Positions 1 through 11,613 are shown, numbered from the stretch's first letter. The stretch is DNA of 64,000 nucleotides from Adiantum capillus-veneris (GCA_014529385.2 CM043943.1:159544247-159608246), one strand, 5' to 3'. Numbers and translations: made by a program. Notes: a model not told the origin generated them from the sequence alone.

Positions 1-75
1 ACAATTGAATTTTTGAAGGTAGAATAATTAGGTCTCCCCAATCTTGGAAATTGTCTTGGAAGGTGCTTCTGTGAG

Positions 76-163
76 GGAGGCACCGCATACCTAGCTAGGT
101 ACGATTGAGGGGGCCGGTGGTCCCCTGCCCCCAATCGTACCTAGCTAGGTATGTGGTGCCTCC
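76..163. repeat. 88-bp near-perfect foldback (hairpin)
   Basis: The two arms (76-112 and 128-163) are inverted copies. Pairing base by base gives 32 consecutive pairs (76-107 with 132-163, one G.U at 85/154), then a bulged A at 108, then four more G-C pairs, and a loop at about 113-127. Each arm itself contains the self-complementary core TACCTAGCTAGGTA. No target-site duplication is obvious next to it. It could be a small MITE-like foldback or a young MIRNA-type precursor; nothing in the sequence decides between these. Confidence 0.8.
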
Positions 164-299
164 GGCGCCGAAGCTCATGATGTTATGCATTGTATGAAAA
201 ACACTGGAAAAGACTCCATTTCCCTACATGAGAAAATTTCTAAATCTTCTTGTGATTCACAAGGCATGCTTTCAGACTTAATTTTCCTATGTCTTTAAG

Positions 300-460
300 A
301 GCACTTAAGCATAAATAATGACGTGGGTATTTCTTAAAGCTGGATTGGAATATGCTTTACGTACCGAAAAGCACAAAAACAACAGAAAATCAACAACATA
401 AATTCACGCAAACGCAGAAGAGTTCTCTCTCTCTCTGTCTCTCTCTCTCTCTCTCTAGCG
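300..460 (+). promoter_or_regulatory. Putative promoter and CT-rich 5' leader of the 81-aa gene
   Basis: An ATAAATAA element (about 311-318) is followed directly by TGACGTGG, an ACGT-core bZIP-type box. From 424 to 456 the DNA is a CT tract with one G interruption, ending six bases before the ATG at 461. CT-rich leaders just before the start are common in plant 5' UTRs. The promoter call is inference; no transcript evidence is available here. Confidence 0.4.
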
Positions 461-706
461 ATGGCGAGCTTCGGGTCGTTTGCAGGGTTGGTAACAGCAG
501 CCGTAGGCGTGTGGTGCGGCTTTGAGAAAGACGCACTTGCCAGGGCTAGAGGCGGTACCTTCCTACACAAGGCGGCGCAGGCGTCCACGCCCCAACTCAA
601 CGCGAAGGTGGCTCCAACCACAAGCACAGAAGAAAATGAGACTGTCGGCCGCCAAGAAGATGAACAACTTTATCATACGCACCACCCCATTCATAAAGCC
701 TCCTGA
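461..706 (+). CDS. Small hypothetical protein, 81 aa
   Basis: I do not recognise this protein. The start is convincing: AGCGATGGCG is close to the plant consensus (G at +4, purine at -3) and lies right after a CT-rich leader. The first about 20 residues (MASFGSFAGLVTAAVGVWCG) are hydrophobic and small-residue rich, like a short membrane segment or organelle-targeting stretch. Residues 22-50 carry Arg, Lys and Ala, and the C-terminal third is polar and acidic (TEENETVGRQEDEQ) and ends in a His-rich tail. Base composition is clearly more GC-rich than the DNA on either side. The stop is TGA at 704-706 and an AATAAA signal lies at about 729, so a compact intronless gene is possible. It could also be a first exon read through, since a weak GT donor occurs near 608. 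Moderate confidence that it is a gene; function unknown. Confidence 0.45.
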   Translation: MASFGSFAGLVTAAVGVWCGFEKDALARARGGTFLHKAAQASTPQLNAKVAPTTSTEENETVGRQEDEQLYHTHHPIHKAS

Positions 707-740
707 GAAGCTTTGCCAACCTTCCGTAATAAAATACTAG

Positions 741-2605
741 TACGGCCGGTTGCCTTCGGCAGCCTCTCTCTCTTTCTCTCTCGCTCTTTATCGTTCTCAG
801 AGGCTCGTTTTGGACTTTAACCTTCAGCTCGCAGCTCTCGACACTTGTAAAGGGCATTCTCACTGCCGTTATAGAATATACATATACATATAGATATTGG
901 GGATAAGTTTTGTCTTATGTCCCTACGTTTCTCTCCTCTCCAAAAATTCTATGGTTCATTCTTGTATAGTGAGTCACTTTGAATGTAAAAGTTGTACTAT
1001 TGGCCATTGTAAAAGGTCTCATGGCCATTAGTAGGTTATATATGATGGCTACATGAAAAGGGTCGACCCAATATTCTAGTGGTCATAATCGAATTTGTGT
1101 CATGTCTCTTTGGTAGAACATTGTGCACATTTGTGCCCCACCTCTTAGCGTCATAAATATTTTCTCTACTTGAACCACCCTTGAGATTTTTCTCTACAGA
1201 CTTTGTCGACTACTCAAAGTTTCTTTTGATAAGATATTCTTTCTCTAGTTTATGTCCTAAGTTTGATCCATTGAGTTTAGATAATAATTGGCCTGAGTCT
1301 TCTTCTTAGATGTTTACTTTGTGTCAAAAGTCAGCTTTGTCAACTTGAGCATGTACCATCATCCCTTGTATGTTGAATGCCTTTTATTGAAGGAAACAAT
1401 GGCGCTTCTCCATTTGCTCATCCAAGGTGATTAGTTGAAAAGATGCTATTGGAATGCATGCATCCAATTTTTTTGGTTGTGAGTCTGCAAATTGTTATCC
1501 TCCTTACATAATAACCCCAAGGAGAGAGATATATCTACTTCAAAAGCTTGTGTCAAGGGTAATGAAGCAAGATTGGTTTGAGTGTTTGGGGGCTATCCTT
1601 ATTTAGAGAGTGTAGACCACAAGCATTTGATTTCACAAAGGAAGAGGCCTTTATCACCTTGGAGGTCTCAATGGAAGTTGCCCCTAGAGAAAGTTTCCAC
1701 TAGGAGAAGCAAATGACATTTCCCCAACTATACCTTGGCTAGTTAGAAACCCCCCCATCCATTTTCTTATTACGACTATTGCATTTTTTGACTAGAAAAG
1801 AACTAAAATTCTTGGAATTGGATGTCTTGGAGCCTTGCATTGTAACTGATTTGGGAAACTACTTGTCCCCTTTGCTCCTTTTGTTGCTGATCACCATCTC
1901 CAAGACTTGTTTTTGCATTGCTTGGCATATCTTGGATTTTTTGAATATTCCAAAGAGGGTTATCAATCCAAATTTTCTCTTACCATGACTGTTTGGATCC
2001 ATGAATCCATGATCCTCATGATGATGATCAACTCAAGTCTACTCCTATCCTTCTTTGACTTCTATCTCTTTTTCATGACTGACTTCCACATGTGGCCTCT
2101 ACTTGGTCCTATAATATTTCATTTTTCACATTTTTCTTGTGCTTAGCCAATTATTGCTCCATTGGTATCATTCTCTTTTTTTTCTCTTCATATTCTTAAC
2201 TTGTGCATGCTTATATCTTGCCCAAGAGAATTTTTTGAAGTTGAACTTAAGGAGTGTTTGCATCATCGAGTTTGGCCATTTAGGAAACAAATGATTGCAA
2301 GGTGACCTCTCTTTGTATCTAGGAAGACAATGACTCTTAAAGTGTAGTTTAAACCTGAGAGTAAACAATCCTGCATTAAGAAGTGAATGGGGTATAGGAG
2401 GGCCTCTTTATTTGACAATTTCAAAAAATTCTTAAAGCTTAAGCTAGCTTTGACCAAGCTTAAAAGAGTAGATAAAAGATCTATGTTGAGCTTATAATCC
2501 CCCCCCCCTACATTTTGGTATTTAACTAGGCAATTTTTACCAAAATGAGAGGTGGATAACTTAATTTTAAGATATATGTGTTTGAAGTTTAAATTTTCGT
2601 TTTCC

Positions 2606-2641
<36 letters not shown>

Positions 2642-3152
2642 TGTCCATCTCCACCTCAAGCAGCTTAGAGAAATGGGAGTCTCTATTCTACCTGTGTATA
2701 GCAGAATTTCTCTATCTATCACAACCATGAGAAACCATTTGAATTCAAAGGAGGCTATCCAAAATTCCCTTCCTTTTTTCACTTCACAAAATCATCCAAA
2801 TCTTCTATCTCCAAATTCTCTCTAGTTCTTTTCTCCATAGCTAGCATCCTCTGGTTGTAGCTTTTGCATTGTGAATCACCATTACACTTTGTCTCTCTAA
2901 TTAGCTTGATCAGGCTCACTCTAAATATTATCAAGTAGTCCACTTTCATTTCAAAACATTACTAACAAGACAAAACAGTGTCGTCCTAATGCTGATTTGG
3001 AGCAAGAATATGCAACCGTGTGAAGTGACACATCCAATCCCTAAGCTGCAGATCAACTATGGAGCATTGGGTACAAAGAAATCAATTTAGGTTTACCACC
3101 AAGCGATCCTCTAATTAATGCATCAACACCATTTTGAAATATCAAGGAGCTG
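741..3152. other. Intergenic, no supported gene
   Basis: This is AT-rich DNA with only short scattered ORFs in all frames. It contains CT-rich tracts (763-786), a C run near 2502 and a CT microsatellite at 2609-2636. I see no LTR ends, primer site or recognisable protein motif. It probably consists of very old repeat sequence. Confidence 0.5.
2609..2636. repeat. (CT)n microsatellite
   Basis: About 14 uninterrupted CT units. The long antisense Arg/Glu ORF over it is a by-product of the repeat. Confidence 0.9.
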
Positions 3153-3193
3153 TTGCATTTCATAGGTGATGGAAAAGAAGGCCTATTTGGCTA

Positions 3194-3400
3194 TTGCAAG
3201 AAAATGTATTTATGTTGTTCAATGAAATGGAGGCAAGAAAGAAAATGTCTATTGTGTACTCTTCTCTACGAGAGAAGTATGTCAAAGACATTCAACAAGT
3301 CCAAGAGGATACCAATGAGAAGTCCAAGCAGCTCAATGAAAAAATGGCGAAGCTCACTGAGAAATTAAGCCACAAAAGTAGGAGCAAGAGTGGCGGTTAG
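3194..3400 (+). pseudogene. Coiled-coil-like ORF fragment, 68 aa
   Basis: This short ORF is unusually Lys/Glu/Gln/Met rich. From about residue 12 to the end (EARKKMSIVYSSLREKYVKD, then repeated K-x-x-x-E spacing and KSRSKSGG at the C-terminus) it has the look of a charged helix or coiled coil with a basic tail. It ends at a TAG just before 3401. Upstream sequence is not open in the same frame beyond a few codons. I do not recognise the family. It may be the last exon of a decayed gene or transposon protein, or a chance ORF; no splice partner is visible. Confidence 0.2.
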
Positions 3401-5837
3401 AAAAATATGTTAAACTCCAACACATTGCAAGTAATATACGGCGTCAAATTGATCATCTCATACATATTTCCCTTAGCTTCCACACTTACAAACGCAATAG
3501 ACGAGCAATGTCAGTGCTTTCTATATGTGGTGGAGCATGAAAGAAACATGTCCAACGAACCGGATATGGTAGTGATGCATGCTTTCAACATGTATTCTAT
3601 AGTTTTTGTATGCTACTAGTAGTCATTTGGTGCTACTAGTAGTCATTGTTTCAACGTGCAGTCATTTGGTGCGCATGATGATGGGAATGAACTCCAATGC
3701 TCAAGCAACACGATATACACTATTGTAGCACATCGTCAAGCCAAAGGAGCTTGTGGAGCTCTTGGATGACCCATCCAATGTTAACATCACCAAAGTTTTT
3801 GTGCCACAAGTATTTCTTTGAATTGAAGAATACCGTGTCACCTAAGGAAATGATAGAGATATGTGACAATGCAAGAATAAGTTTCAAAGCATAAGAATCA
3901 TCATACAAGTTGTCATGCTAGGACATAGGGCAAAGGGACTATTTACATTGCTACCAATAACTTACATTGTGAGCCTTGCAAAGAAATGTACCAATAATGA
4001 GAATGCTAGGTCATTAGGTGGGTTTCAATGGGTGGATGATGTCATGCCCATGGAAGACAAAAATTCCTTTTGCTATGTAGAGAGTTAAGAAATATGTATG
4101 TTGACTTGTCAAAGCTTCAAGAGTAGACAAGCATGTTTTATGGGTCGAGACAGGAAGAGTGTAACAATAAAGTCATCTTTTGTTATGAAGCTTGATGAAT
4201 GCCAAATTGTGAAGGTCAACGTCTCAAAAGAGTAAGCACTATCTTGATGAACAGGGCCTTGGTAGGCGTCGATGTTGAGCTAAATGTCAGCGAGAAGTAA
4301 AAAATGTATTCTAGGGTTCAATCAAAGAAGAATCTTGGGTGACTGGCAGCTTTTTATCTCTCACATATTTCAAGTTGGGGTTCTGTATTGACTTTCCCTT
4401 GCAATTTTCATGTTTTTTTAGATCAGGACGATTGTATCAGTCTCAAAATCAAGCCCAAGGAGATAGGTTTAGTACTTTATCAACTAAAGAGAGTATGAGG
4501 GGTTTTCAATACCTTTAGAGCCCATCCAAGAAGAAATCTTGTCGAACACATCATCTAACAAGTCTTATCACATTATATCTAGAAAATCTATACATGTGAG
4601 TTTTAAGAGCGAAATTGAAGTCATTAGGACATCCACTAATAAACCAACAATGAAACTCATGCAATTGCAATACCAATTTGAAAATGACTAGAAGCAAAAA
4701 TATATAAAGACCTGACAGGGCATTATTTTGTGTCAAGATAGATGATAGAACTAGGAACTAGCACGAGTGGATTGCAATGGAGATTAGTAACTTGGCAACA
4801 ATGGAATTGAGTATTGAATTTTATTTGACCCTTATATAGTTAATAGTACACGAATGATGGGTATGAAGGAAAAATTTCATGGAGAACTAGAGAAAAATCT
4901 CCTCTGATCAGTAAACCTAATGTGAGATTTATAAAGATAAATGAAGCAATGAGATTAGTGAAGGATTACGCTTATATGGGCGTGTACAAGTTCATAAATG
5001 GGGATCATAATAACGTCTATACCCCAATGCTAGGGAGCCAACATACCGTAAGAATCTTTATGTGTTCACGTATACAAATGCTCAAGGAGTGCAAGGTTTG
5101 ATGGCAGGTAAGTGTGGACAAGAGTACAAACCTATCGATCCAATAGAGCTAGAAAGTAAGTGTATGTGAAGACTTCAATCTATGCACCAATAACTCGTAG
5201 TGGCCTTCTCCATGCAGTGTGCACTTTTTATTCTCTCAAATGGTGCTAATGAAATATTTAATAAAAATTTTGCTCTCATTTATGTGTTGGATTCTGGCAT
5301 TTGCACATAATGAAATTGCCTGTATACGCTCCTTGAAAATGGCCCGCATGATGACTTTCCTTTGTTCATGCGTCATTTTTGCACTGAGAAATAAAAAACA
5401 ATTTAAATATAAATGCATAGTGCATCAATGGTTTCACACATGTTAGATTATAAAAATATTATTTTAAAGACATGTAACACTCAAACAAACTATCTCAAAT
5501 CATGAGACATTGAATCACATTTTGACTGCTAACACTAGTTCGAACAAACCATGACGATAACACAAATGAAATGCATTGACTCAATGAGTCCTTTTCGATT
5601 ATCTCTCCCTGACTCTTGGAAAATTCTTAACACATTCACATAACTCTTCTTTGTCCTTTCCAAGGTTCTCTACCATCACTCCCTATCCTTTTTTATGATC
5701 CACCTTTTTAAGAAGAAGACTCTAAAATCCTTGCATCTGAGACCATTATAGACCATCAAGGCACTTTGACACGCAGTGGTATATTTTTGCTTAAGTATAA
5801 GAATCATGGCCCTGAAAGCGCCAAGTGGATGCCAAAA
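3401..5837. other. Intergenic, nothing recognisable
   Basis: AT-rich DNA with no ORF above 75 codons and no family motif. A short direct repeat (GCTACTAGTAGTCATT, twice) lies at 3610-3647. I found no terminal repeats that would define an element. Confidence 0.4.
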
Positions 5838-5991
5838 AGTTTTTTCCGCTCTCATCCTAGTATCCTAGAAGCATATCAAACTTCTAGAAGCTGAAAGTTT
5901 TTATTCTCTCCCTAAGTTTTTTCCGCTCTCATCCTAGTATCCTAGAAGCATATCAAACTTCTAAAAGCTGAAAGTTTTTATTCTCTCCCTA
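5838..5991. repeat. 77-bp tandem duplication
   Basis: Two adjacent copies, 5838-5914 and 5915-5991, differ at a single position (TAGAAG versus TAAAAG). The unit contains TTTTTTCCGCTC and ends in CTCCCT. Near-identity indicates a recent local duplication in otherwise old DNA. Confidence 0.9.
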
Positions 5992-7619
5992 AGGTTTTTC
6001 CTTTGGCTGATGACTATGATAATTTGATAGTTCATCAATGGTAATTTGATGATGAGGTTTGCCCTTTGATTGTTATTATGTGTTGTTTGACATCTGAAGT
6101 TTTCCCTTTGATAGCTATTTAGTGCATCATTTAGAGAAATACTTGATTGAGATTTTTCCCTTTGAACATTGTAAAAGGTGATGGATTTTCAATGTTTTCA
6201 TGCTCTTGTTATCTTTGTTTGAGAGCTTGCTAGCAAAGATCTCTTTCAATTTTGCAGATATTTGGATATGTGGATTGTAGTTACTTTTTTGGTTTCCTCT
6301 TTTCAGAATATTATGATGAGTAGTGGGTAGTTCTCTCTAAGTATTTTACTTGATGCAACAAATATCTTGTGGAGATCTACCTAGTCTCCACACAAATTTT
6401 GAAGATTCCTAGTTTTTTTCTATTTTTTGCAACAACTTAGGACAATTGCTTCCCTATCAAGTAAAAATGTTATCACTATTATTACCTTTGGACATTCTAT
6501 CAAATTTGCTTATGTTGTATTCTCAAAAACCATTCAAAAGAAGTAATGTAAATAGAACTCTCCTTTACCTATTATTCTTAGAGTTTAAGTGAAATGCAAC
6601 CACTTCAATTTTGGGGTGCATGCATGAAGAGAGAAAGAGAATCCCAAAATTGTAATTTTGCGTGCATCACACTTCTTTAGTAGGAATCAACTTCTTGGCT
6701 CTTCACGAGGAAGACGAGTGCTCTGAGAGCTTCTTGACCACATGAACTCATGTATTACCCTCCTTTCAAAGCCACCAGAGCCATCAGAATCTCCATCGAA
6801 GCAAAGCTGCACAATATGGTGTCTTGTTTTGTTTTGATTCTTGTTTATGTTGTTTTCTTTGTGTATTTTGATTATTCAATCAATCTTTTGGTTGAATTTA
6901 TTTTGATTTAATGAATCAAAGTTGTGTTGAAAGTGTCGAGAAGCTTTCAAGAGGCCAACAAGTCAAGCTTTTCTAAAGTCCAAACACTCAAAACCCTACT
7001 CTCATACTTGGAAGATAACGAAGAAAAATCTTTGCTATGTAAGACCACCAAATTAAATGAAGCAAAGAAAATTTTTGATGTGAAAAATCTTATTTTGATC
7101 ATGTCAACAACCATTCAATGCGCCATAACATTGGGGAAATTATTGAAGATTAGACCACATCTATGGAAAGATTTGCAGAACACTTCAAAAAAAGTGGGAA
7201 TCACACGACTAATGAAGGAAAAATTTGAAGAGTAAATTTGAAGCAAACTTGTCATATATGTTCCTATGAACAAAGTAGGAGATTACTGTAAGGGAATGTT
7301 TCATAAAAGTCCATTTAAAGCTTAATTAGGGTTAAATCCCTTCAAGGTTCTACAACTTATTCTCCTCTTAATCCAAAATGTTCAGTATTGGTAAGGTCTT
7401 GTGTAAGTATTGGTTTAAGTTTAAGAATTGTCCTTTCAAAGTTGCTAAAAGAATGCTCAAGCTCTAGCTAAAGGACTAAATGCTACAAAAGAATTGTATA
7501 AAATGTAAACATTGATGTAAATGTTGCAAAATGATGTAATGACGTAAAACTCAAGACCTTGTGTTTAGTTGTTCTTCATTTACAAATGTTACAAATGTTT
7601 TAAATATCTATGCATACAA
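5992..7619. other. Intergenic with one weak ORF (6924-7235)
   Basis: Mostly AT-rich non-coding DNA. A 103-aa plus-strand ORF at 6924-7235 contains LGKLLKIRPHLWKDL, vaguely like a helical segment near the protease of some plant gypsy polyproteins. The match is too weak to name. It lies on the same strand as the degenerate gypsy remnant that follows, so it could be an outlying part of that element. Confidence 0.25.
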
Positions 7620-8555
7620 AGGGACACACACTTGAGATAGCTTTGCCTCCCAAGTACTGAGTAGACTTGTTTTGTACATGAAAAATGTATATGGCTCAAA
7701 TATTAAGAATACACACTTGCGGTAGCTTTGCCTCCCAAGTACTAACTAGAGTTGATATTTGCAGTAGAAATGTGTGTAGTGAAAAATATTAATACACGCT
7801 TATGGCAGCATGAGCTCCCAAGCACCTAGTGAATTGGTTATCTACTATGGAATGGTGTCGAATGCAGAAAAGGGACCCTCTACAAAATGCCAATGGAGCA
7901 AGGACTAATCACTCCTTATACGAATCATAGTCAAGGATGACTATGATTATAAGGGTGAAATAATGAATTTTGGCCTGCTTAAATGATTTTCTCTCTCTAA
8001 AATTGGCCATTTTAAAGGGAGAAAATAATAGAATAAAAGGGCCAAGGTTATAATGATGGCAAAAAGGTGCATCCTAGGACCCTATCGTGCCAGCAAGGCA
8101 CAGGCTACCTTTACAAATGCCCATGAGGAGTCAAAGATGACGTGAACGTTAGAGTAGGATAATGTTGAGCTCTTCATCTACTTAACTGATTTTCTCTTTG
8201 GGAAAAATTAAAAGATACCAAGCGCAAGAGTTATAATGATGGCAGAAAGGTACATCACAAAACTATAGGGTACCAACACCCATGATGCTACCTTAAGAAG
8301 TGCGAGGTAATGCTATAATGATTTTCCAGGGCGAGGTAATGTCACAAAATTTAACTTCTGGTCTACTTAAATAATTTTCTCTCACTAGAATTATCATTTT
8401 AGTAAGAGATAATAAAGTAGAGTGGAAGGGCCAAGGGTAAGGTTACGGCTAAAAGGTGCATCACAAGACTTTATGATTCCAAAAGGTTGACACTACCTCT
8501 ACAAGTGCCTAAGGAATTGTGTAAGGATTTGTACACATATTTACAGGACCCAAAA
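7620..8555 (+). mobile_element. Degenerate gypsy remnant G0 (3' internal end plus LTR starts)
   Basis: The reverse complement of 7620-7950 aligns by eye with the region just inside the LTRs of the minus-strand chromoviruses at 10092, 48176 and 57680 (shared blocks around ACTTGGGAG, GTAGAGG.TCCCTTTT and the hairpin at 7923). From about 7965 onward the DNA holds three diverged units of about 170-200 bp (about 7950, 8155 and 8335), each with an LTR-start-like block ending in TGATTTTCTC or close to it. The third has the PPT/LTR junction GCGAGGTAA-TGTCAC. The element is therefore in plus orientation, old, and has duplicated ends. No coding domain remains. Confidence 0.55.
7923..7948 (+). other. 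Hairpin, G0 version of the conserved gypsy 3' stem-loop
   Basis: An 11-bp perfect stem (AATCATAGTCA / TGACTATGATT) closes the tetraloop AGGA. The loop and eight stem pairs are the same as in G1, G3 and G4. The loop-closing pair is A-T here and G-C there, so pairing is kept although the bases changed. Confidence 0.7.
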
Positions 8556-8563
8556 TGACCACA

Positions 8564-9247
8564 TGTAATGGAAATGACCTATGAACATTGAGAATAGCGG
8601 AATTAAGCGAATTATAGTGAGCATTTTTATGAAACTACTTTGAGAACATAGAGGGTTGAACTTAATTAGTGGTATCAAAACAACCATTATACTTAATTAA
8701 CTTGGCATGAACAATACTTTTGCAAGAGAGAGAATTAGAGAACATGACAACAGTTGAGGACCGGATTTATGTGGAGCCGGTCCCCCCTCCAATAGGCTTT
8801 TGTATTATTGATTCTCCCATAAAGAGAGACTTGGTACAATACAATCTTTGTGTTCCTTGTGACCTAGGTGATGCAATGAAGATGGAAAGATTCATGCATC
8901 ACGAGCATAACATAAACTTTGTAAAAGCATTAACCATTCCCGGCCTCAGTCCCTAGGCCTCAAACACCTTCGAAGGTAGAGAGAGCTAGTGAAAATGAGG
9001 GTAGGGAAGAGGAAGAAGAAATAACATATGAGAAAGGGATAGTTCCTCACTTATCATCACTCTTCTTGCATAGCATAACATAATAGCATAATAATGATGA
9101 TGAAGAAGATAGCAAGCTTAAGCATTGAAGCATGGCTCTTGGTTGGATTTGCATTCCATAGACAAGAGTGTTGGTGTAGGCTCCTAACTTCTCAACAAGC
9201 TTGGAGAAGCAGATGGAGCTCTTGCACTTTGCCAAGCAAGAATGACC

Positions 9248-9318
<71 letters not shown>

Positions 9319-10091
9319 CCCCAGAAGCACACCCCTAGCTTCCTTGGTCGACCCCTCATTGTAGCTCAATATTCAATTTGATTGGACCCCTACAAGCTTA
9401 GCCAATCACATGCAGAGTGCATACCAAGCAACCATGCTAGCCTTAGAACAAGTGTCCCCCTTTCCCCTTTGAGTGAGAGAACTTGATAAATGCATAAATA
9501 ATTAATTTGATTTGCTAAATTATCATTGGACCCCTTGAGAGGCCAACCAATAGGCTTTAGGCACCTTATGAGGGCAACATGAAGAGGAACTTGACATGTG
9601 TCCTTGTTGCTTCTTTAGACAAGGCTTGGCTTGTGTAAGGGTGTGTGTGTTCTCGCTCATGCCCCTACAATTAGGGCTCACCCCCCATGAGTAAGGATCC
9701 AATTTGACTTTGGAAACACCTTAAGCCTCTCAAGAACCTTAGTCATTAAGCACCTCAAGCACCTTAGTTAGCAAGCACGACAAGCACCTCAAGCTTGGGC
9801 TGGGTTCCTATCTCAAGCACAACCCTAGCTTGCCTAAGATCCAAGGACTTCTACCACTAACCTTTGGAGGTCTTTAATGAAGCTAACCCTAAGGTCTTTA
9901 AGTTCCATTCTAGCATTGCTCTTTGACTGACCATCTCTCATTTGGACCCTTTGCCTTTGGCCTCGTGTTGAGATAGATCCATAAGAACATGCCTATATTC
10001 TAACCTTTGTTCCCATTTATTCTCCCACATTAAATGATCAGTTTAATATGAGAAAATCATTTGGGTTGGTTAGATATTAGATTTTATGACA
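8564..10091 (-). repeat. 3' LTR of chromovirus G1
   Basis: The LTR runs from TGTAATGG (plus strand) to ATGACA, so in element orientation it starts TGTCAT and ends in CA. It aligns along its length with the LTRs at 46394-48175, 57061-57679 and 63146-63623. It contains a (TG)16(AG)17 compound microsatellite at 9249-9314. In element orientation the polypurine tract AAGAGAGAGGTAA abuts it at 10092. The partner LTR is not in the window because the element is truncated near 11456. Confidence 0.8.
9249..9314. repeat. (TG)16(AG)17 microsatellite inside the G1 LTR
   Basis: Uninterrupted compound dinucleotide repeat. The G2 LTR carries a GA/CT tract in a comparable part (41313-41395). Confidence 0.95.
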
Positions 10092-10108
10092 TTACCTCTC
10101 TCTTGAAA

Positions 10109-10130
10109 TCATAGTCGTCCTCGACTATGA
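10109..10130 (-). other. Conserved hairpin inside the G1 3' end
   Basis: A 9-bp stem TCATAGTCG / CGACTATGA with a four-base loop (AGGA in element orientation) sits 17 bp inside the LTR edge, next to the polypurine tract. The same hairpin is at 48193-48214 and 57697-57718. Confidence 0.8.
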
Positions 10131-10439
10131 GGTAGAATAGATAAAGCCTTAGTCATTAATCAATGTTTCTTAGTGGGTAGAGGATCCCTTTTTACCCTAC
10201 AACATCATTCCAAGATGGATGAATAATTCCATTTGGGACTTGGGAGACTTAGCTGCCACAAGCATGTCTGTTCTTGAGTCCATTTCATTCTCCCAAAGTA
10301 AAGTGACAAATTCTACTTGGTGTTTGAGAAACATCGTCATCACAAACATGATTCTAAGCATGCATACTACTTAAGTTTGTGCAAAATAAAAAGAGAATTA
10401 GTCTTATAAGACAAAAACATTAATCATTTAAAAGAAACA

Positions 10440-11456
10440 TGTATATTTCTTACTCTAATGTAGTAAGCATTGACAAGGTTCATACTATCCTTAAGCTGTA
10501 TTCCTTGCATCCATCTAGCATCTTCAAAAGGATAATTTTTGACTTAATAAAATACCATCAGATAATCTTACCATGTCGTAGTACCTTGTCTTCATGCCGA
10601 AGAATAGCTTTGGGTTGTAGCACCTCTTCTTGGTCTTCGGTTTTTGGGGTGTATTTAATAATTGGTTTTGTTGGTGGCTCTCCTTTGTAGGGCTTAAGTA
10701 GGCTCACATGGAAATCATTGTGTATGAGCCAATGGTTGGGCAACTTGAGTTGATAAGCCATATCATTGATTGGCTTCAATATTTGAAAAGGACCATAGTA
10801 TCTTTTTGCTAGTTTAACATAATACTTTTGATGGCCCGTATGATTTTTGCCCGTCGTTTGCCTCAATCGAGCATTGGAAAACTTAAGTTTTCTTTGAACG
10901 TTAAGACCCTTCTGTGCTTATCAGCAACAACGTTTTGCCTTTGTTGAGAAATAGATATAGCCTCCTTAATCTTTTGGAAAGATTCTTGTAGGTCACGGCT
11001 ATACTCATCGGCAGCAAAGATCTTCCCATGTACTTTAAGTAGCAAGGGACTTTTAGGTCTTCCCTCTATGATCTCAAAAGGTGCCTTTCCCATAGTAGTA
11101 TGGACATTATTATTGTACGCATACTCTACAAGGGGTAAGTACTTTTTTCATTGTGAGCGTTGATCTACTTTTGTAACATAAGTCTTTAGTAGATCGAGTA
11201 TGGTAAGATTGTTTATCTCACTTTGATCATCCGTTTGTGCGTTATAGGCCAAAGATAAATTCAATCTTGTACCTAGATTTTCAAAGAGACCTTTCCATAA
11301 ATTACTGCTCATTCTAGGATCTCTATCTGACATGATGGATGTTGGCAATCCATGGTGTTTGAACATCTGAGATATGAAGAGAGTTGCCATTTGGTGTGCC
11401 TTAATAGTATTTTTGACAGGAATAAAGTGTTCTTGCTTGCTAAACCTGTCAACTAT
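10440..11456 (-). pseudogene. G1 pol 3' end: integrase C-terminal half and chromodomain (broken)
   Basis: Three overlapping minus-strand ORFs carry one integrase in order. Positions 11148-11390 hold the core region (MSDRDPRM, then QTDDQSEI). Positions 10863-11093 hold APFEIIEGRPKSPLLLKVHGK and a helical stretch. Positions 10558-10866 hold [27 protein letters not shown] and a chromodomain start ([17 protein letters not shown]). The DRDPRM block is the region around the second catalytic Asp of gypsy integrases. The chromodomain is cut by an in-frame TGA right after HGKII, where G4 continues with Arg-Arg-Tyr. Frameshifts separate the ORFs. The order IN-chromodomain-LTR is that of plant chromoviruses (Ty3/gypsy). 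The upstream RT and gag are missing because C3-L begins at 11457. Confidence 0.8.
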
Positions 11457-11613
11457 TGTTGGGGTAAAGCCCCATGTGACCGGTTAGGCCAGGTGCCCAC
11501 CCACTATACTTATTTTTGACAGGAATAAAGTGTTCTTGCTTGCTAAACCTGTCAACTATTGTTGGGGTAAAGCCCCATGTGACCGGTTAGGCCAGGTGCC
11601 CACCCACTATACT
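11408..11613. repeat. 103-bp tandem duplication spanning the G1/C3-L junction
   Basis: Copies 11408-11510 and 11511-11613 read identical. Each holds the end of the G1 integrase sequence plus the first about 54 bp of the C3 LTR. The unit boundary has the microhomology TATT. The duplication is therefore younger than the C3 insertion. Confidence 0.95.

Noticed and set aside
597-863. Minus-strand ORFs over the 81-aa gene
   Set aside because: They are shadows of the GC-rich plus-strand ORF and of the CT leader, with no good start context.
9184-9381. ORFs rich in Ser-Leu, Thr-His or Arg-Glu
   Set aside because: They are translations of TG/AG and CT microsatellites (also at 17790-18035, 24711-25064 and 41261-41468) and have no independent coding signal.
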